DNA from: Rhodopseudomonas palustris
Lineage (GTDB): Bacteria > Pseudomonadota > Alphaproteobacteria > Rhizobiales > Xanthobacteraceae
NCBI GenBank assembly: GCA_016215605.1
Contig: JACRJB010000061.1
Location: 1-61,633 of the forward strand
DNA length: 61,633 bases
Direction: 5' to 3'
Position 1 is the first letter of the stretch. Every line of letters begins with the position of its first letter. The notes below the pieces were generated by a model. That model worked only from the letters and a program-made list of their open reading frames with translations, was not told where the DNA came from and made no database searches. Below are positions 38,241-48,139 of this stretch, in pieces. The translations under genes and the position numbers were made by a program.

Positions 38241-39424
38241 CCGACGCCGTCATCGTTTCCACTGCGCGCACGCCGATCGGCAAGGCCTATCGCGGCGCAC
38301 TCAACGCCACCGAGGGCGCAACCTTGCTCGGCCACGCCATCGAGCACGCGGTCAAGCGCGCCGGCATCGACCCGAAGGAGGTCGAGGACGTGGTGATGGG
38401 CGCGGCGCTGCAGCAGGGCGCCACCGGCGGCAACATCGCCCGCAAGGCGCTGCTCCGCGCCGGCCTGCCGGTGTCGACCGCCGGCACCACCATCGACCGC
38501 CAGTGCGCGTCCGGCCTGCAGGCGATCGCGCTGGCGGCGCGCTCGGTGCTGTTCGACGGCGTCGAGATCGCGGTCGGCGGCGGCGGCGAGTCGATCTCGC
38601 TGGTGCAGAACGACAAGATGAACGGCTTCCACGCCGTCGATCCGGCGCTGCAGGCGATCAAGGGCGACGTCTACATGGCGATGCTCGACACCGCGGAAAC
38701 GGTGGCCAAGCGCTACAACATCTCGCGCGAGCGTCAGGACGAGTATTCGCTGGAGAGCCAGCGCCGCACCGCGGCGGCGCAGCAGGGCGGCAAGTTCAAC
38801 GACGAGATCGCGCCGATCACCACCAAGATGGGTGTCGTCGACAAGGCCACCGGCGCGGTGTCGATGAAGGACATCACGCTGTCGCAGGACGAGGGCCCGC
38901 GGCCCGAGACCTCGGCCGAAGGCCTCGCCGGCCTGAAGGCGGTGCGCGGCGAAGGCTTCACCATCACCGCCGGCAACGCCAGCCAGCTCTCCGACGGCGC
39001 CTCCGCCACGGTGATCATGAGCGACAAGACCGCGGCCGCGAAGGGCCTCAAGCCGCTCGGCATCTTCCGCGGCATGGTCTCGCACGGCTGCGAGCCGGAC
39101 GAGATGGGCATCGGCCCGGTGTTCGCGGTGCCGCGCCTGCTGAAGCGCCACGGCCTCACGGTCGACGACATCGGCGTCTGGGAGCTGAACGAAGCGTTCG
39201 CCGTCCAGGTGCTGTACTGCCGCGACAAGCTCGGCATCGACCCGGAGAAGCTCAACGTCAATGGCGGCGCGATCTCGGTCGGCCATCCCTACGGCATGTC
39301 GGGCGCGCGCCTGACCGGCCACGCGCTGATCGAAGGCCGCCGCCGCAAGGCCAAGTACGCAGTCGTCACCATGTGCGTCGGCGGCGGCATGGGCTCGGCG
39401 GGCTTGTTCGAGATCGTGCAGTAA
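38237..39424 (+). CDS. pimB: PimB, acetyl-CoA acyltransferase (thiolase)
   Basis: A 395-residue thiolase. The acyl-enzyme Cys is in [16 protein letters not shown] near residue 91. The active-site Asn-Glu is in [12 protein letters not shown], His in [16 protein letters not shown], and the second Cys in [15 protein letters not shown]. It cleaves 3-oxoacyl-CoA to acetyl-CoA and a shortened chain. The ATGA overlap with pimA fixes the start. Confidence 0.92.
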   Translation: MTDAVIVSTARTPIGKAYRGALNATEGATLLGHAIEHAVKRAGIDPKEVEDVVMGAALQQGATGGNIARKALLRAGLPVSTAGTTIDRQCASGLQAIALAARSVLFDGVEIAVGGGGESISLVQNDKMNGFHAVDPALQAIKGDVYMAMLDTAETVAKRYNISRERQDEYSLESQRRTAAAQQGGKFNDEIAPITTKMGVVDKATGAVSMKDITLSQDEGPRPETSAEGLAGLKAVRGEGFTITAGNASQLSDGASATVIMSDKTAAAKGLKPLGIFRGMVSHGCEPDEMGIGPVFAVPRLLKRHGLTVDDIGVWELNEAFAVQVLYCRDKLGIDPEKLNVNGGAISVGHPYGMSGARLTGHALIEGRRRKAKYAVVTMCVGGGMGSAGLFEIVQ

Positions 39425-39435
39425 GCCACGCGGGA

Positions 39436-39546
39436 GTCATTCCGGGGCGCAAGCGCAAGCTCGCGAACCCGGAATCCCGATGTTGGTGCGGGACGGCAGA
39501 ACAGCTCGAGATTCCGGGTTCGCGCTTCGCGCGCCCCGGAATGACG
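39436..39546. repeat. Paired palindromic repeat, family A (pimB-pimC gap)
   Basis: A 111-bp copy starting GTCATTCCGGGGCGC and ending GCCCCGGAATGACG. The spacer between the two hairpins is only about 35 bases. Confidence 0.85.
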
Positions 39547-39587
39547 GATGATAGGTTCGTAGACAAATTCGACCCCAGGAGGATCCG

Positions 39588-40778
39588 ATGGATCTGAACT
39601 TCAGCAAGGAAGAAATCGCGTTCCGCGACGAGGTGCGGCAGTTCTTCAAGGACAACGTGCCGGCGAAGACGCGGCAGAAGCTGGTCGAAGGCCGGCATCC
39701 GTCGAAGGACGACATGGTGGAGTGGTATCGCATCCTCCACAAGAAGGGCTGGGGCGTCACGCATTGGCCGAAGGAATATGGCGGCACCGGCTGGAGCAGC
39801 GTGCAGCACTACATCTTCAACGAGGAGCTGCAGGCCGCGCCCGCGCCGCAGCCGCTCGCCTTCGGCGTCTCGATGGTCGGCCCGGTGATCTACACCTTCG
39901 GCAGCGAGGAGCAGAAGAAGCGCTTCCTGCCGCGCATCGCCAGCGTCGAGGATTGGTGGTGCCAGGGCTTCTCCGAGCCGGGCTCGGGATCGGACCTCGC
40001 CTCGCTCAAGACCAAGGCCGAGAAGAAGGGCGACAAGTGGATCATCAATGGCCAGAAGACCTGGACCACGCTGGCGCAATACGCCGACTGGATCTTCTGT
40101 CTGTGCCGCACTGACCCCGCCGCCAAGAAGCAGTCGGGCATTTCCTTCATCCTGGTCGACATGAAGTCGAAGGGCATCACGGTGCGCCCGATCCAGACCA
40201 TCGACGGCGGCAAGGAAGTCAACGAAGTGTTCTTCGACGACGTCGAGGTGCCGCTCGAGAACCTGGTCGGTGAGGAGAACAAGGGCTGGGACTACGCCAA
40301 GTTCCTGCTCGGCAACGAGCGCACCGGCATCGCCCGCGTCGGCATGTCGAAGGAGCGCATCCGCCGCATCAAGGAGCTCGCCTCCAAGGTCGAATCCGGC
40401 GGCAAGCCGGTGATCGAGGACGTCAAGTTCCGCGAGAAGCTCGCCGCTGTCGAGATCGAGCTGAAGGCGCTCGAACTGACGCAGCTGCGCGTCGTCGCCG
40501 ATGAAGGCAAGCACGGCAAGGGCAAGCCGAACCCGGCGTCCTCGGTGCTGAAGATCAAGGGCTCCGAGATCCAGCAGGCCACCACCGAGCTCTTGATGGA
40601 AGTGATCGGCCCGTTCGCCGCGCCCTACGACGTGCACGGCGACGACGACTCCAACGAGACGATGGATTGGACCGCGCAGATCGCGCCGAGCTACTTCAAC
40701 AACCGCAAAGTGTCGATCTACGGCGGCTCGAACGAGATCCAGCGCAACATCATCACCAAGGCGGTGCTCGGGCTGTAA
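39588..40778 (+). CDS. pimC: PimC, acyl-CoA dehydrogenase (large subunit type)
   Basis: A 396-residue FAD acyl-CoA dehydrogenase. The flavin/substrate motif GFSEPGSGSDLASLKTKAEK is near residue 125, with the paired WIINGQKTWTTLAQYADWIF. The C-terminal signature is YGGSNEIQRNIITKAVLGL. A strong AGGAGG lies before the ATG. It pairs with PimD, and the two are thought to form a heteromeric dehydrogenase for pimeloyl-CoA and related esters. Confidence 0.9.
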   Translation: MDLNFSKEEIAFRDEVRQFFKDNVPAKTRQKLVEGRHPSKDDMVEWYRILHKKGWGVTHWPKEYGGTGWSSVQHYIFNEELQAAPAPQPLAFGVSMVGPVIYTFGSEEQKKRFLPRIASVEDWWCQGFSEPGSGSDLASLKTKAEKKGDKWIINGQKTWTTLAQYADWIFCLCRTDPAAKKQSGISFILVDMKSKGITVRPIQTIDGGKEVNEVFFDDVEVPLENLVGEENKGWDYAKFLLGNERTGIARVGMSKERIRRIKELASKVESGGKPVIEDVKFREKLAAVEIELKALELTQLRVVADEGKHGKGKPNPASSVLKIKGSEIQQATTELLMEVIGPFAAPYDVHGDDDSNETMDWTAQIAPSYFNNRKVSIYGGSNEIQRNIITKAVLGL

Positions 40779-40790
40779 GGCCCCTGCGCT

Positions 40791-40894
40791 GTCATTCCGG
40801 GGCGCTCACGAAGTGAGCGAGCCCGGAATCCATAACCCCTGCCGGGAGTATGGATTCCGGGCCTGCGCCCAACAGGGCGCATCCCGGAATGACG
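40791..40894. repeat. Paired palindromic repeat, family A (pimC-pimD gap)
   Basis: A 104-bp copy with ends GTCATTCCGGGGCGC and CATCCCGGAATGACG, and a minimal spacer CATAACCCCTGCCGGGAGTA. Confidence 0.85.
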
Positions 40895-40946
40895 AAAGTT
40901 GCGTGTATCGCTCAGGATTACTTTCGGACTTCAAGGAAGCATCACC

Positions 40947-42089
40947 ATGGATTTTGATTTGTCGGAAGAGCAGCGGCTGCTCAAGGAGAGCGTCGAGGGA
41001 CTCTTGAAGTCCTCGTACGATTTCGACAGCCGCAAGAAGTACGCCAAGGAAAAGGACGGCTGGAGCCGCGACGTCTGGGGCAAGTTCGCCGAGCAGGGTC
41101 TGCTCGGCCTGCCGTTCCCGGAAGAAGACGGCGGCTTCGGCGCCGGCGCGGTCGAGACCATGATCGTCATGGAAGCGCTCGGCCACGCGCTGGTGCTCGA
41201 GCCGTATCTGCCGACCGTGATCGTCGCCGGCGGCTTCCTGCGCCGCGCCGGCTCGGCCGCGCAGAAGGCCGCGCATCTGCCCGGCATCATCGACGGCAGC
41301 AAGACCTTCGCGTTCGCGCAGCTCGAGAAGAACTCGCGCTGGGATCTCGGCGACGTCACCACCACCGCCAAGAAGAAGGGCGACGGCTGGATCATCGACG
41401 GCGAGAAGTTCGTGGTGCTGAACGGCGAGGCCGCCGATACGCTGGTGGTTACCGCGCGCACCGCGGGCGGCCAGCGCGATCGCAGCGGCGTCGGCGTGTT
41501 CCTGGTTGCGGCGGACGCCAAGGGCGTGTCGCGCAAGGGCTATCCGACCCAGGACGGCCAGCGCGCCGCCGACATCACCTTCACCGGCGTCGAGATCGGC
41601 GCGGATGCGGTGATCGGCGATCCGGCCAACGGCCTGCCGCTGATCGAGCAGGTGGTCGACGACGCCCGCTCGGCGCTGTGCGCGGAGGCGGTCGGCGCGA
41701 TGGATGAATCGCTCACCACCACGGTCGAGTACATCAAGACCCGCAAGCAGTTCGGCGTGCCGATCGGCAGCTTCCAGGTGCTGCAGCATCGCGCCGCCGA
41801 CATGTTCGTCGCCACCGAACAGGCCCGCTCGATGGCGATGTTCGCCACCATGGCGGCCGAATTCGACGACGCCAAGGAACGCGCCAACGCCATCTCCGCG
41901 GCGAAGGTGCAGGTCGGCAAGTCCGGCAAGTTCGTCGGCCAGCAGTCGATCCAGCTGCACGGCGGCATCGGCATGACCATGGAAGCCAAGATCGGCCACT
42001 ACTTCAAGCGGCTGACCATGATCGAGCAGACTTTTGGCGACACCGAATATCACCTGACGCAGGTCAGCAACGGTGGCGGGCTGATCTAA
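40947..42089 (+). CDS. pimD: PimD, acyl-CoA dehydrogenase (small subunit type)
   Basis: A 380-residue acyl-CoA dehydrogenase-fold protein starting MDFDLSEEQRLLKESVEGLL. The ATG at 40947 follows AAGGA. An earlier in-frame start would add 16 residues. It has the GSFQVLQHRAADMFV helix and QLHGGIGMTMEAKIGHYFKR near the C-terminus. The middle flavin loop is less conserved than in PimC, as is common for the partner subunit. Confidence 0.88.
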   Translation: MDFDLSEEQRLLKESVEGLLKSSYDFDSRKKYAKEKDGWSRDVWGKFAEQGLLGLPFPEEDGGFGAGAVETMIVMEALGHALVLEPYLPTVIVAGGFLRRAGSAAQKAAHLPGIIDGSKTFAFAQLEKNSRWDLGDVTTTAKKKGDGWIIDGEKFVVLNGEAADTLVVTARTAGGQRDRSGVGVFLVAADAKGVSRKGYPTQDGQRAADITFTGVEIGADAVIGDPANGLPLIEQVVDDARSALCAEAVGAMDESLTTTVEYIKTRKQFGVPIGSFQVLQHRAADMFVATEQARSMAMFATMAAEFDDAKERANAISAAKVQVGKSGKFVGQQSIQLHGGIGMTMEAKIGHYFKRLTMIEQTFGDTEYHLTQVSNGGGLI

Positions 42090-42110
42090 GAGCTGCGCGC
42101 ACAGCGTAAC

Positions 42111-42241
42111 CTCTCCCCGCGTGCGGGGAGAGGTCGCCCGGCGAAGCCGGGCGGGTGAGGGGGCGTCGCCGCAAGGCCGAGAGTCAGAGACGCGCGTCGC
42201 CCCTCACCCCAACCCTCTCCCCGCAAGAGCGGGGCGAGGGA
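42111..42241. repeat. Palindromic repeat, family B
   Basis: It begins CTCTCCCCGCGTGCGGGGAG, continues with GCCCGGCGAAGCCGGGC, and ends CTCTCCCCGCAAGAGCGGGG. Together with the next two repeats it fills the 481-base pimD-dehydrogenase gap, which has no gene. Confidence 0.7.
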
Positions 42242-42248
42242 GCCACGA

Positions 42249-42396
42249 GTCATTCCGGGGAGCTCACGAAAGTGAGCGAACCCGGAATCTCTAAGTGTTG
42301 TCATTCCGGGGCGCGCGAAGCGCGAGCCCGGAATCTCTTCGTAGTAACTTCTGGATTCCGGGTCTGCGCGCCGGTGGCGCGCATCCCGGAATGACG
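42249..42396. repeat. Family A repeats: one half copy plus one paired copy
   Basis: A single hairpin (42249-42290, ATTCCGGG...CCCGGAAT) is immediately followed by a paired copy at 42300-42396 ending CATCCCGGAATGACG. Confidence 0.8.
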
Positions 42397-42407
42397 GTGA
42401 GAACATC

Positions 42408-42520
42408 GTCATTCCGGGCTTGACCCGGCAATCCATTGTCTTCGAAGAAGCTGGATGCGCGGGCCTTCGCCGCGCCGAAGGGGCTTCGGCCCCGCAGGCG
42501 GGTCAAGCCCGCGCATGACG
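42408..42520. repeat. Palindromic repeat related to family A (GTCATTCCGGGCTTGACC type)
   Basis: It begins GTCATTCCGGGCTTGACCCG and ends GGGTCAAGCCCGCGCATGACG. It is the third repeat type stacked in this gap. Confidence 0.65.
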
Positions 42521-42570
42521 CCGATTGTCGATGTCGAGCAACAAACAATAACAAGCCCAGGGAGCCCCGC

Positions 42571-43344
42571 ATGACCGCTAATCCGTTCGATCTCACCGGC
42601 AAGGTCGCGGTGATCACCGGGTCGTCGCGCGGCATCGGGCGGGCGTCGGCGGAGCTGCTGGCGAAGCTCGGCGCCAAGGTGGTGGTGTCGAGCCGCAAGG
42701 CCGATGCCTGTGATGAGGTCGCCGAGGGCATCCGCAAGGACGGCGGCGACGCTCACGTCATCGCCTGTAACATCTCGCGCAAGGCCGAGGTCGAGGCGCT
42801 GATCGACGGCACCAACGCCAAATACGGCAAGGTCGACATCCTGGTCTGCAACGCCGCGGTGAACCCGTATTACGGCCCGCTGCTCGACATCGCCGACGAA
42901 GCCTTCGACAAGATCATGGCGTCGAACGTCAAGAGCAACATCTGGCTGTGCGCCCGCGCGATGCCGCAGATGGCGGAGCGCGGTTCGGGCTCGGTGGTGA
43001 TCATCTCGTCGATCGGCGGCCTGCGCGGCTCGACCGTGATCGGCGCCTACGGCATCTCCAAGGCGGCCGACTTCGCGCTGTGCCGCAGCCTCGCCGGCGA
43101 ATACGGCCCGAAGGGCGTGCGCGTCAACGCCATTGCGCCGGGCCTGGTCAAGACCGACTTCGCCCGCGCGCTGTGGGAAGACGAAGCCAACCTCAAGCGC
43201 CGCACCGCCTCCACCCCGCTGCGCCGCATCGGCGAACCCCACGAAATCGCCGGCGCCGTCGCGTATTTGGGCTCGGATGCCTCGACCTTCATGACCGGCC
43301 AGACCATCGTCATCGACGGCGGCGTCACCACGGCGTCGGTGTAG
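42571..43344 (+). CDS. Short-chain dehydrogenase/reductase after pimD (position of pimE)
   Basis: A 257-residue NAD(P)-dependent oxidoreductase. The cofactor loop is VITGSSRGIGRASAEL. ILVCNAAVNP follows, then catalytic Ser in VVIISSIGGLRGS and YGISKAADFAL (YxxxK). APGLVKTDFA and FMTGQTIVIDGG are standard. CAGGGAG precedes the ATG. It may oxidise a hydroxyacyl-CoA in the same pathway. It occupies the place where the last pim gene is expected, but I do not assign that symbol. 481 bases of repeats separate it from pimD, so co-transcription is uncertain. Confidence 0.87.
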   Translation: MTANPFDLTGKVAVITGSSRGIGRASAELLAKLGAKVVVSSRKADACDEVAEGIRKDGGDAHVIACNISRKAEVEALIDGTNAKYGKVDILVCNAAVNPYYGPLLDIADEAFDKIMASNVKSNIWLCARAMPQMAERGSGSVVIISSIGGLRGSTVIGAYGISKAADFALCRSLAGEYGPKGVRVNAIAPGLVKTDFARALWEDEANLKRRTASTPLRRIGEPHEIAGAVAYLGSDASTFMTGQTIVIDGGVTTASV

Positions 43345-43367
43345 TAACAACCCTCACCCTCTCGTCC

Positions 43368-43520
43368 GTCATTCCGGGGCGCTCACGAAGTGAGCGAACC
43401 CGGAATCCATACGCCGCAGCATCGGCTGTTGGGCACGATGCCCGATGGTTTGGGTTCCCCTCGCGAGTCTAGGGGCTATAGATTCCGGGCTCGCGCCAAG
43501 AGGCGCGCCCCGGAATGACG
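43368..43520. repeat. Paired palindromic repeat, family A
   Basis: A 153-bp copy, first hairpin GTCATTCCGGGGCGCTCACG, second ending GCGCCCCGGAATGACG. It starts the 485-base convergent gap between the dehydrogenase and nasA, which holds no gene. Confidence 0.85.
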
Positions 43521-43590
43521 AATGTGTAGTTCGTCGCGTGGGGCAAAGGTGCAGAGCGCCGTGCCCACGCGAACTGGCTCCGTGCCCGCG

Positions 43591-43637
43591 TCGCCCCTCA
43601 CCCCAGCCCTCTCCCCGCAAGAGCGGGGCGAGGGAGC
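43591..43637. repeat. Partial family B repeat
   Basis: A half copy matching the 3' half of the repeat at 42111-42241 (CCTCACCCCAGCCCTCTCCC onward). Confidence 0.6.
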
Positions 43638-43674
43638 GCGCCTGCACGAGTTGTTAGTCACCGCCCTCTCGGTT

Positions 43675-43777
43675 GTCATTCCGGGGCGATCACGAAGTGA
43701 GCGAACCCGGAATCTCTCTTGGCAACAATGTCGGGATTCCGGGTCCGCGCGCTTGCAGCGCGCATCCCGGAATGACG
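43675..43777. repeat. Paired palindromic repeat, family A
   Basis: A 103-bp copy bounded by GTCATTCCGGGGCG and GCATCCCGGAATGACG, 53 bases before the nasA stop. Confidence 0.85.
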
Positions 43778-43829
43778 GAGGGTGGGGCCAGGAGGGGCGA
43801 GGCGCCGAGCGCCGTCCCCATGTCCGGCC

Positions 43830-46523
43830 TCACGCCGGCTCGGTCACCTTCGCCCCCGCCACGATCTTACGCAGTTCCGGCAGGCACGAGCCGCAATTCG
43901 TCCCGGCGCGCAGGCTCTTGCCGATCGCCTCCACGCTCACCGCGGCGCCGCTGTCGATCGCGTCGCGGATGGTGTGAAGGCCGACGCCGAAGCAGGCGCA
44001 GACGATCGGGCCGGCGTCGGCGAGGCCGTCGGTGGAGCGGCCGGACAGCACGGCGCGGCGTTGCGGGGCGGGCAGCGCCTCGGCTTCGAACAGCGCCTTC
44101 ACCGCGTCCCATTGCGGCGCCGCCTCGGCTGGGCCGACGAACAGGCAGCCCACAAGTCTTCCGTCCTTGAACGCCGCGGCCCGATAGCTCTGCCGCGGCT
44201 CGTCGAGATATTCGGCGAGTTCGACGCTGGCGCCGAACAGCTCGGCGGCGTGGGCGCGCCAGTCGACAGCGGGCGTATTGCTGGCGAACAGCATCGCCGC
44301 GCCGTCGCGCACGGCGACTTTCGCCCACCAACTCTCCGCCGGCAGCGGCAAGGCGCCGCGCGACAGTGCGAAGCCGCGCAGCTTGTAGTCCACCGGCGCG
44401 ATCGCCGCCGGCGTCGCCTTGGCTTCGGGCTGGCCCGAGAACGGATCGGTGATCGGCGCCACCAACGCCCCGACTCGCGCCGTCGCCGCGGTCTCGCCGC
44501 TCCAGTGGATCGGCGCGAACAGCGTGCCGCGCTGCTGCCCGGCGCTGATCGTCACCTTGAGGACACAGGCGCCAGTGCGGGTCGAGACGCGCGCGAAGCC
44601 GCCATCGACCAGCCCATGCTGCGCGGCATCGTCCGGATGTAGTTCGACGAACGGCTCGGGCAGATGCGCGCCGAGCCGCGGGCTGAGGCCGCTGCGCGTC
44701 ATGGTGTGCCACTGATCGCGGATGCGGCCGGTGTTCAGCACCAGCGGAAACGCCGGCGAGGGCGCTTCATGCACGGCGGGCATCGCCGGCGCGATCAGCC
44801 GCGCCTTGCGGTCCGGCGTGTAGTAGCCGCCGCGCGCGAAGAACCGCGAGTCGGCGAGCGGTTCGCCGGCGCGCGCCGGCCATTGCACCGGCTCGAGCGC
44901 GTTGAAGGCGTCGTCGCTGAGCGTCTCCAGCGCACCGATGTCGAAGTCGCGCGCGCCGTCGTTCTCGAACGCCGACAGCGCGGCGTGCTCGCGGAAAATG
45001 TCGGCGGCCGAGCGATAGGCGAAGGCGTCGCCGAAACCCATCCGCTGCGCCACCTGGCCGACGATCCACCAATCCGGCTTGGCTTCGCCCGGCAGCGGCA
45101 GGAAGGTGCGCTGCCGCGAGATCCGCCGTTCGGAATTGGTGACGGTGCCGTCCTTCTCGCCCCAGGCGGCGGCCGGCAGCAGCAGATGCGCGCCGGTCGC
45201 CACGGTGTCGTTGCTGAGGACGTTCTCGGAGATCACCAGCAGGTCGAGCTTCCTCAGCGCGTCGCGGACGTCGTCCGCACGCGGCAGCGACACCGCCGGA
45301 TTGGTCGCCATGATCCACAGCGCCTTGATCTCGCCGCGTCCGATGGCGTCGAACATCTGTACCGCCTTCAGCCCCTCGCGCTGCGCCATGTTCGGCGCGT
45401 GCCAAAATCGGCCGACGCGATCGACGGCCTCGGCGTCAAAGCCCATATGCGCGGCGAGCTGATTGGCGAGACCGCCGACCTCGCGGCCGCCCATCGCATT
45501 GGGTTGGCCGGTGAGCGAGAATGGGCCCATGCCCGGCCTGCCGATCCGCCCGGTGGCGAGATGGCAGTTGATGATCGCGTTCACTTTGTCGGTGCCCTGC
45601 GCCGACTGATTGACGCCCTGGGAGTAACAAGTCACGACCTTGTCGGTGCCGCGGAACAGCGCGAAGAACCGCGCGATGTCGGCCGCATCGACGCCGGTCG
45701 CCGCCGCGGTCGCGGCGATGTTCGGGGCGATCTCGCGGGCGCGCAGCAGCGCGTCGGTGAAGCCGGTGGTATGCGCGTCGAGATAATTGTACTCGAGCGC
45801 CAGCGTGTCGGCGAGATGCACCAACAGGCCGCTGAACAGCGCTGTGTCCATGCCGGGTGCGACCGGCAGATGCAGATCGTCGTCTTCGACGCTTGCGGTG
45901 CGGCGCGGATCGATCACCACGATCTTCGCGCCGCGATTGCGCTTGTTGGCGATGATGCGCTGATACAGCACCGGGTGGCACCACGCCGCGTTGGAGCCGA
46001 CCAGTACGATCAGTTCGGCCTCGTCGAGATCGGCGTAGCTGCCCGGCACGGTGTCGCTGCCGAAGGCGCGGCGATGGCCGGCGACCGAGGAGGCCATGCA
46101 CAGCCGCGAATTGGTATCGACATTGGCCGAGCCGATGAAGCCTTTCATCAGCTTGTTGGCGATGTAGTAGTCCTCGGTGAGCAACTGCCCGGACAGATAG
46201 AACGCGACCGAATCCGGGCCGTGCTTGGCGATGGTCTCGGCGAAGCCGCTCGCCACGGCGCCCAGCGCCTGATCCCACGAGGTGCGCGCCATCCCGCCAT
46301 CGGCGCCGCGCATCATCGGATGCAGCAGCCTCGTGTCGAGCGCCAGCGTTTCGCCGAGCGCCGAGCCCTTCGAGCACAGCCGGCCGTAGTTGGCCGGATG
46401 CTCCGGATCGCCGCTGATCGCGGCGCCGCCGATTCCGTCGGGCTTGGCGAGCACGCCGCAGCCGACGCCGCACTAGGCGCAGGTGGTGCGCACCGCCGGC
46501 GGGTGTTGGGCGGAAGCGTTCAT
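43830..46523 (-). pseudogene. nasA: nasA, assimilatory nitrate reductase, interrupted by an amber codon
   Basis: The full frame is 897 codons of a molybdopterin nitrate reductase. Domains in order: an N-terminal [4Fe-4S] domain, three molybdopterin-binding domains (GSNAAWCHPVLYQRI, VTCYSQGVNQSAQGTDKVNA, GTVTNSERRISRQR), and a C-terminal BFD-like [2Fe-2S] domain (VCACFGVG with TNCGSCLPEL). Codon 17, at 46473-46475, reads TAG where relatives have Tyr in CPYCGVGC; the sequence here reads TTCA-stop-CGVGC. The ATG at 46523 overlaps the preceding gene's stop, so it is the true start. Restart at the GTG codon 24 would lose three of the four cluster cysteines. The rest of the gene is intact, so the mutation is recent or a sequencing error. 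Confidence 0.88.
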
Positions 46524-48139
46524 CAATAGACGTCCTGCTGATAGCGGCCGTGTTTCTTCAGGTCAGACACGAAGGCGGTCGCCTCGGCCGGCGTGCGCGC
46601 GCCGTGCTGCGCGACGATGTCGACCAGCGCCAGCTCGACGTCCTTGGCCATCCGCTTGGCGTCGCCGCAGACATAGATGTTGGCGCCCTCGGTCAGCCAG
46701 CTCCACAGATCGCGGCCGACCTCGCGCATGCGGTCCTGCACGTAGATCTTCTCGGTGCCGTCGCGCGACCACGCCAGCGACAGCCGCGTCAACAGGCCGC
46801 TGCGCTTCATGGCGTTGAGTTCGTCGTCGTAGAAGAAGTCACAGGCGCTGCGCTGATGGCCGAAGAACAGCCAGTTCTTGCCGGGCGCCTGCACCGCCTG
46901 GCGCTCGTGCAGGAAGGCGCGGAACGGCGCCACGCCGGTGCCGGGGCCGATCATGATGATCGGCTGAGTGGGATCGGCGGGCAGCGCGAAATTATGCGCC
47001 TTCTGCACATAGACACGCACGGTGTCGCCCGGCACCACGCGTTCGGCGAGGCCGGTCGAGCAGACGCCGAGCCGCTGGCGCTTGCCGATCTGGTAGCGCA
47101 CGCAATCGACCGTCAGCGACAGAAGGCCGGGGACCGGCTTCGGCGACGACGAGATCGAATACAGCCGCGGCTGCAGCGGATCGAGCGCCTCGACGAAGGC
47201 CTCCGGATCGGGCCGGATGCCGGGAAACTTCTCCAGCGCCGCCAGCACGTCGAGCGTCGCGGCGTCGCCGTCCGGATCCTCGCCATTGGCGAGCGCACGG
47301 GCTTTCTTCCGCTTGTCGCCGCCGGTGATGTAGCTGATCAGCTGGAACAGCATGTCGGGCGCGGGCGACAACGAGACGGCGTCGGTGAGCACGGCGCGCA
47401 ACGTACGGTCCGCGATCGGAAACTCGCCGGGCGCGCCGAGCGCTTCGAGCACGAGGTCGACCAGCTTGGGATCGTTGCTCGGAAACAACCCGAAGGAATC
47501 GCCGACCTCGTAGACGAGGCCGTCCTCGAGCTCGAACTCGATGTGCCAGGTCTCCTTCTCGGACGCGCCCTTGTTCAGCCGGCGGCGCGACAGCACTTTG
47601 GCGGTGGCCGGATTGTCGCGCGAGGTGCCGCGCGGCGGCAGCGCCGAGGGCGCGGGCTCATTCGCAGCGGCCGGTGCGGCGTCAGCCTTGGGCACGCTGC
47701 CGATCTGTTCGGCGAGCGTCTTGACCATCCGCGCGGTGTCCTTGCCGCCAGGAGCGCACAGGTTCAGCCGCGTCTCCTTGCCTTCGAAGATCGCCGCCGA
47801 GTAGTTGCGGCAGTCGTAGCCGCATTGGCCGCAATCCTGCTGCGCCATCGCAGCCATCAGCTTCCAGCGCAGCGGCTTGTCCTCGGCGAGCTGCATGCGC
47901 TCGGCGATCGGCAGCGTCTGGTCGTGCCACGGCGCGCCGCCGTCGTCGTCGTCCGCGGCGGGCGCGGGGCCGCCGGCGAGCAGCGCCGCGGCTTGGTCGC
48001 TCGACAGCGCCGTGATGCCGCTGCCGTCGAGCGAGACGAGGCCGGCGAAGAAGCCGTTGAGCCAGGCGCGCTGCTCGTCGGAGAACGGCGCGGTGTCCGG
48101 GATCAGCAGAGGGATCGGTGGCGGCATATTCTGGCTCAT
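46523..48139 (-). CDS. Fe-S/FNR-type NAD(P)H reductase (sulfite reductase flavoprotein-like, no flavodoxin domain)
   Basis: A 538-residue electron-transfer protein. An N-terminal Fe-S domain has CGQCGYDC (Cys 103, 106, 110) and Cys 128, the pattern of the PF04060-type four-iron cluster. It replaces the flavodoxin half found in CysJ. A CysJ-like FAD domain follows (YEVGDSFGLFPSN, RLYSISSSPKP), then NAD(P) binding (MIGPGTGVAPFRAFLHER and IYVCGDAKRMAKDVE). It probably delivers electrons from NAD(P)H to the nitrate and/or nitrite reductase. Both ends overlap neighbours by ATGA (nirA upstream, nasA downstream). Confidence 0.85.
   Translation of the reverse strand: MSQNMPPPIPLLIPDTAPFSDEQRAWLNGFFAGLVSLDGSGITALSSDQAAALLAGGPAPAADDDDGGAPWHDQTLPIAERMQLAEDKPLRWKLMAAMAQQDCGQCGYDCRNYSAAIFEGKETRLNLCAPGGKDTARMVKTLAEQIGSVPKADAAPAAANEPAPSALPPRGTSRDNPATAKVLSRRRLNKGASEKETWHIEFELEDGLVYEVGDSFGLFPSNDPKLVDLVLEALGAPGEFPIADRTLRAVLTDAVSLSPAPDMLFQLISYITGGDKRKKARALANGEDPDGDAATLDVLAALEKFPGIRPDPEAFVEALDPLQPRLYSISSSPKPVPGLLSLTVDCVRYQIGKRQRLGVCSTGLAERVVPGDTVRVYVQKAHNFALPADPTQPIIMIGPGTGVAPFRAFLHERQAVQAPGKNWLFFGHQRSACDFFYDDELNAMKRSGLLTRLSLAWSRDGTEKIYVQDRMREVGRDLWSWLTEGANIYVCGDAKRMAKDVELALVDIVAQHGARTPAEATAFVSDLKKHGRYQQDVY

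Noticed and set aside
46454-46523. Reading nasA as an intact gene starting at GTG codon 24
   Set aside because: That start would drop three of the four [4Fe-4S] cysteines and would break the ATGA coupling with the preceding gene.
46523-48139. Annotation as a full sulfite reductase flavoprotein (CysJ)
   Set aside because: There is no flavodoxin domain. The N-terminal part is a cysteine-cluster domain, and the context is nitrate assimilation.
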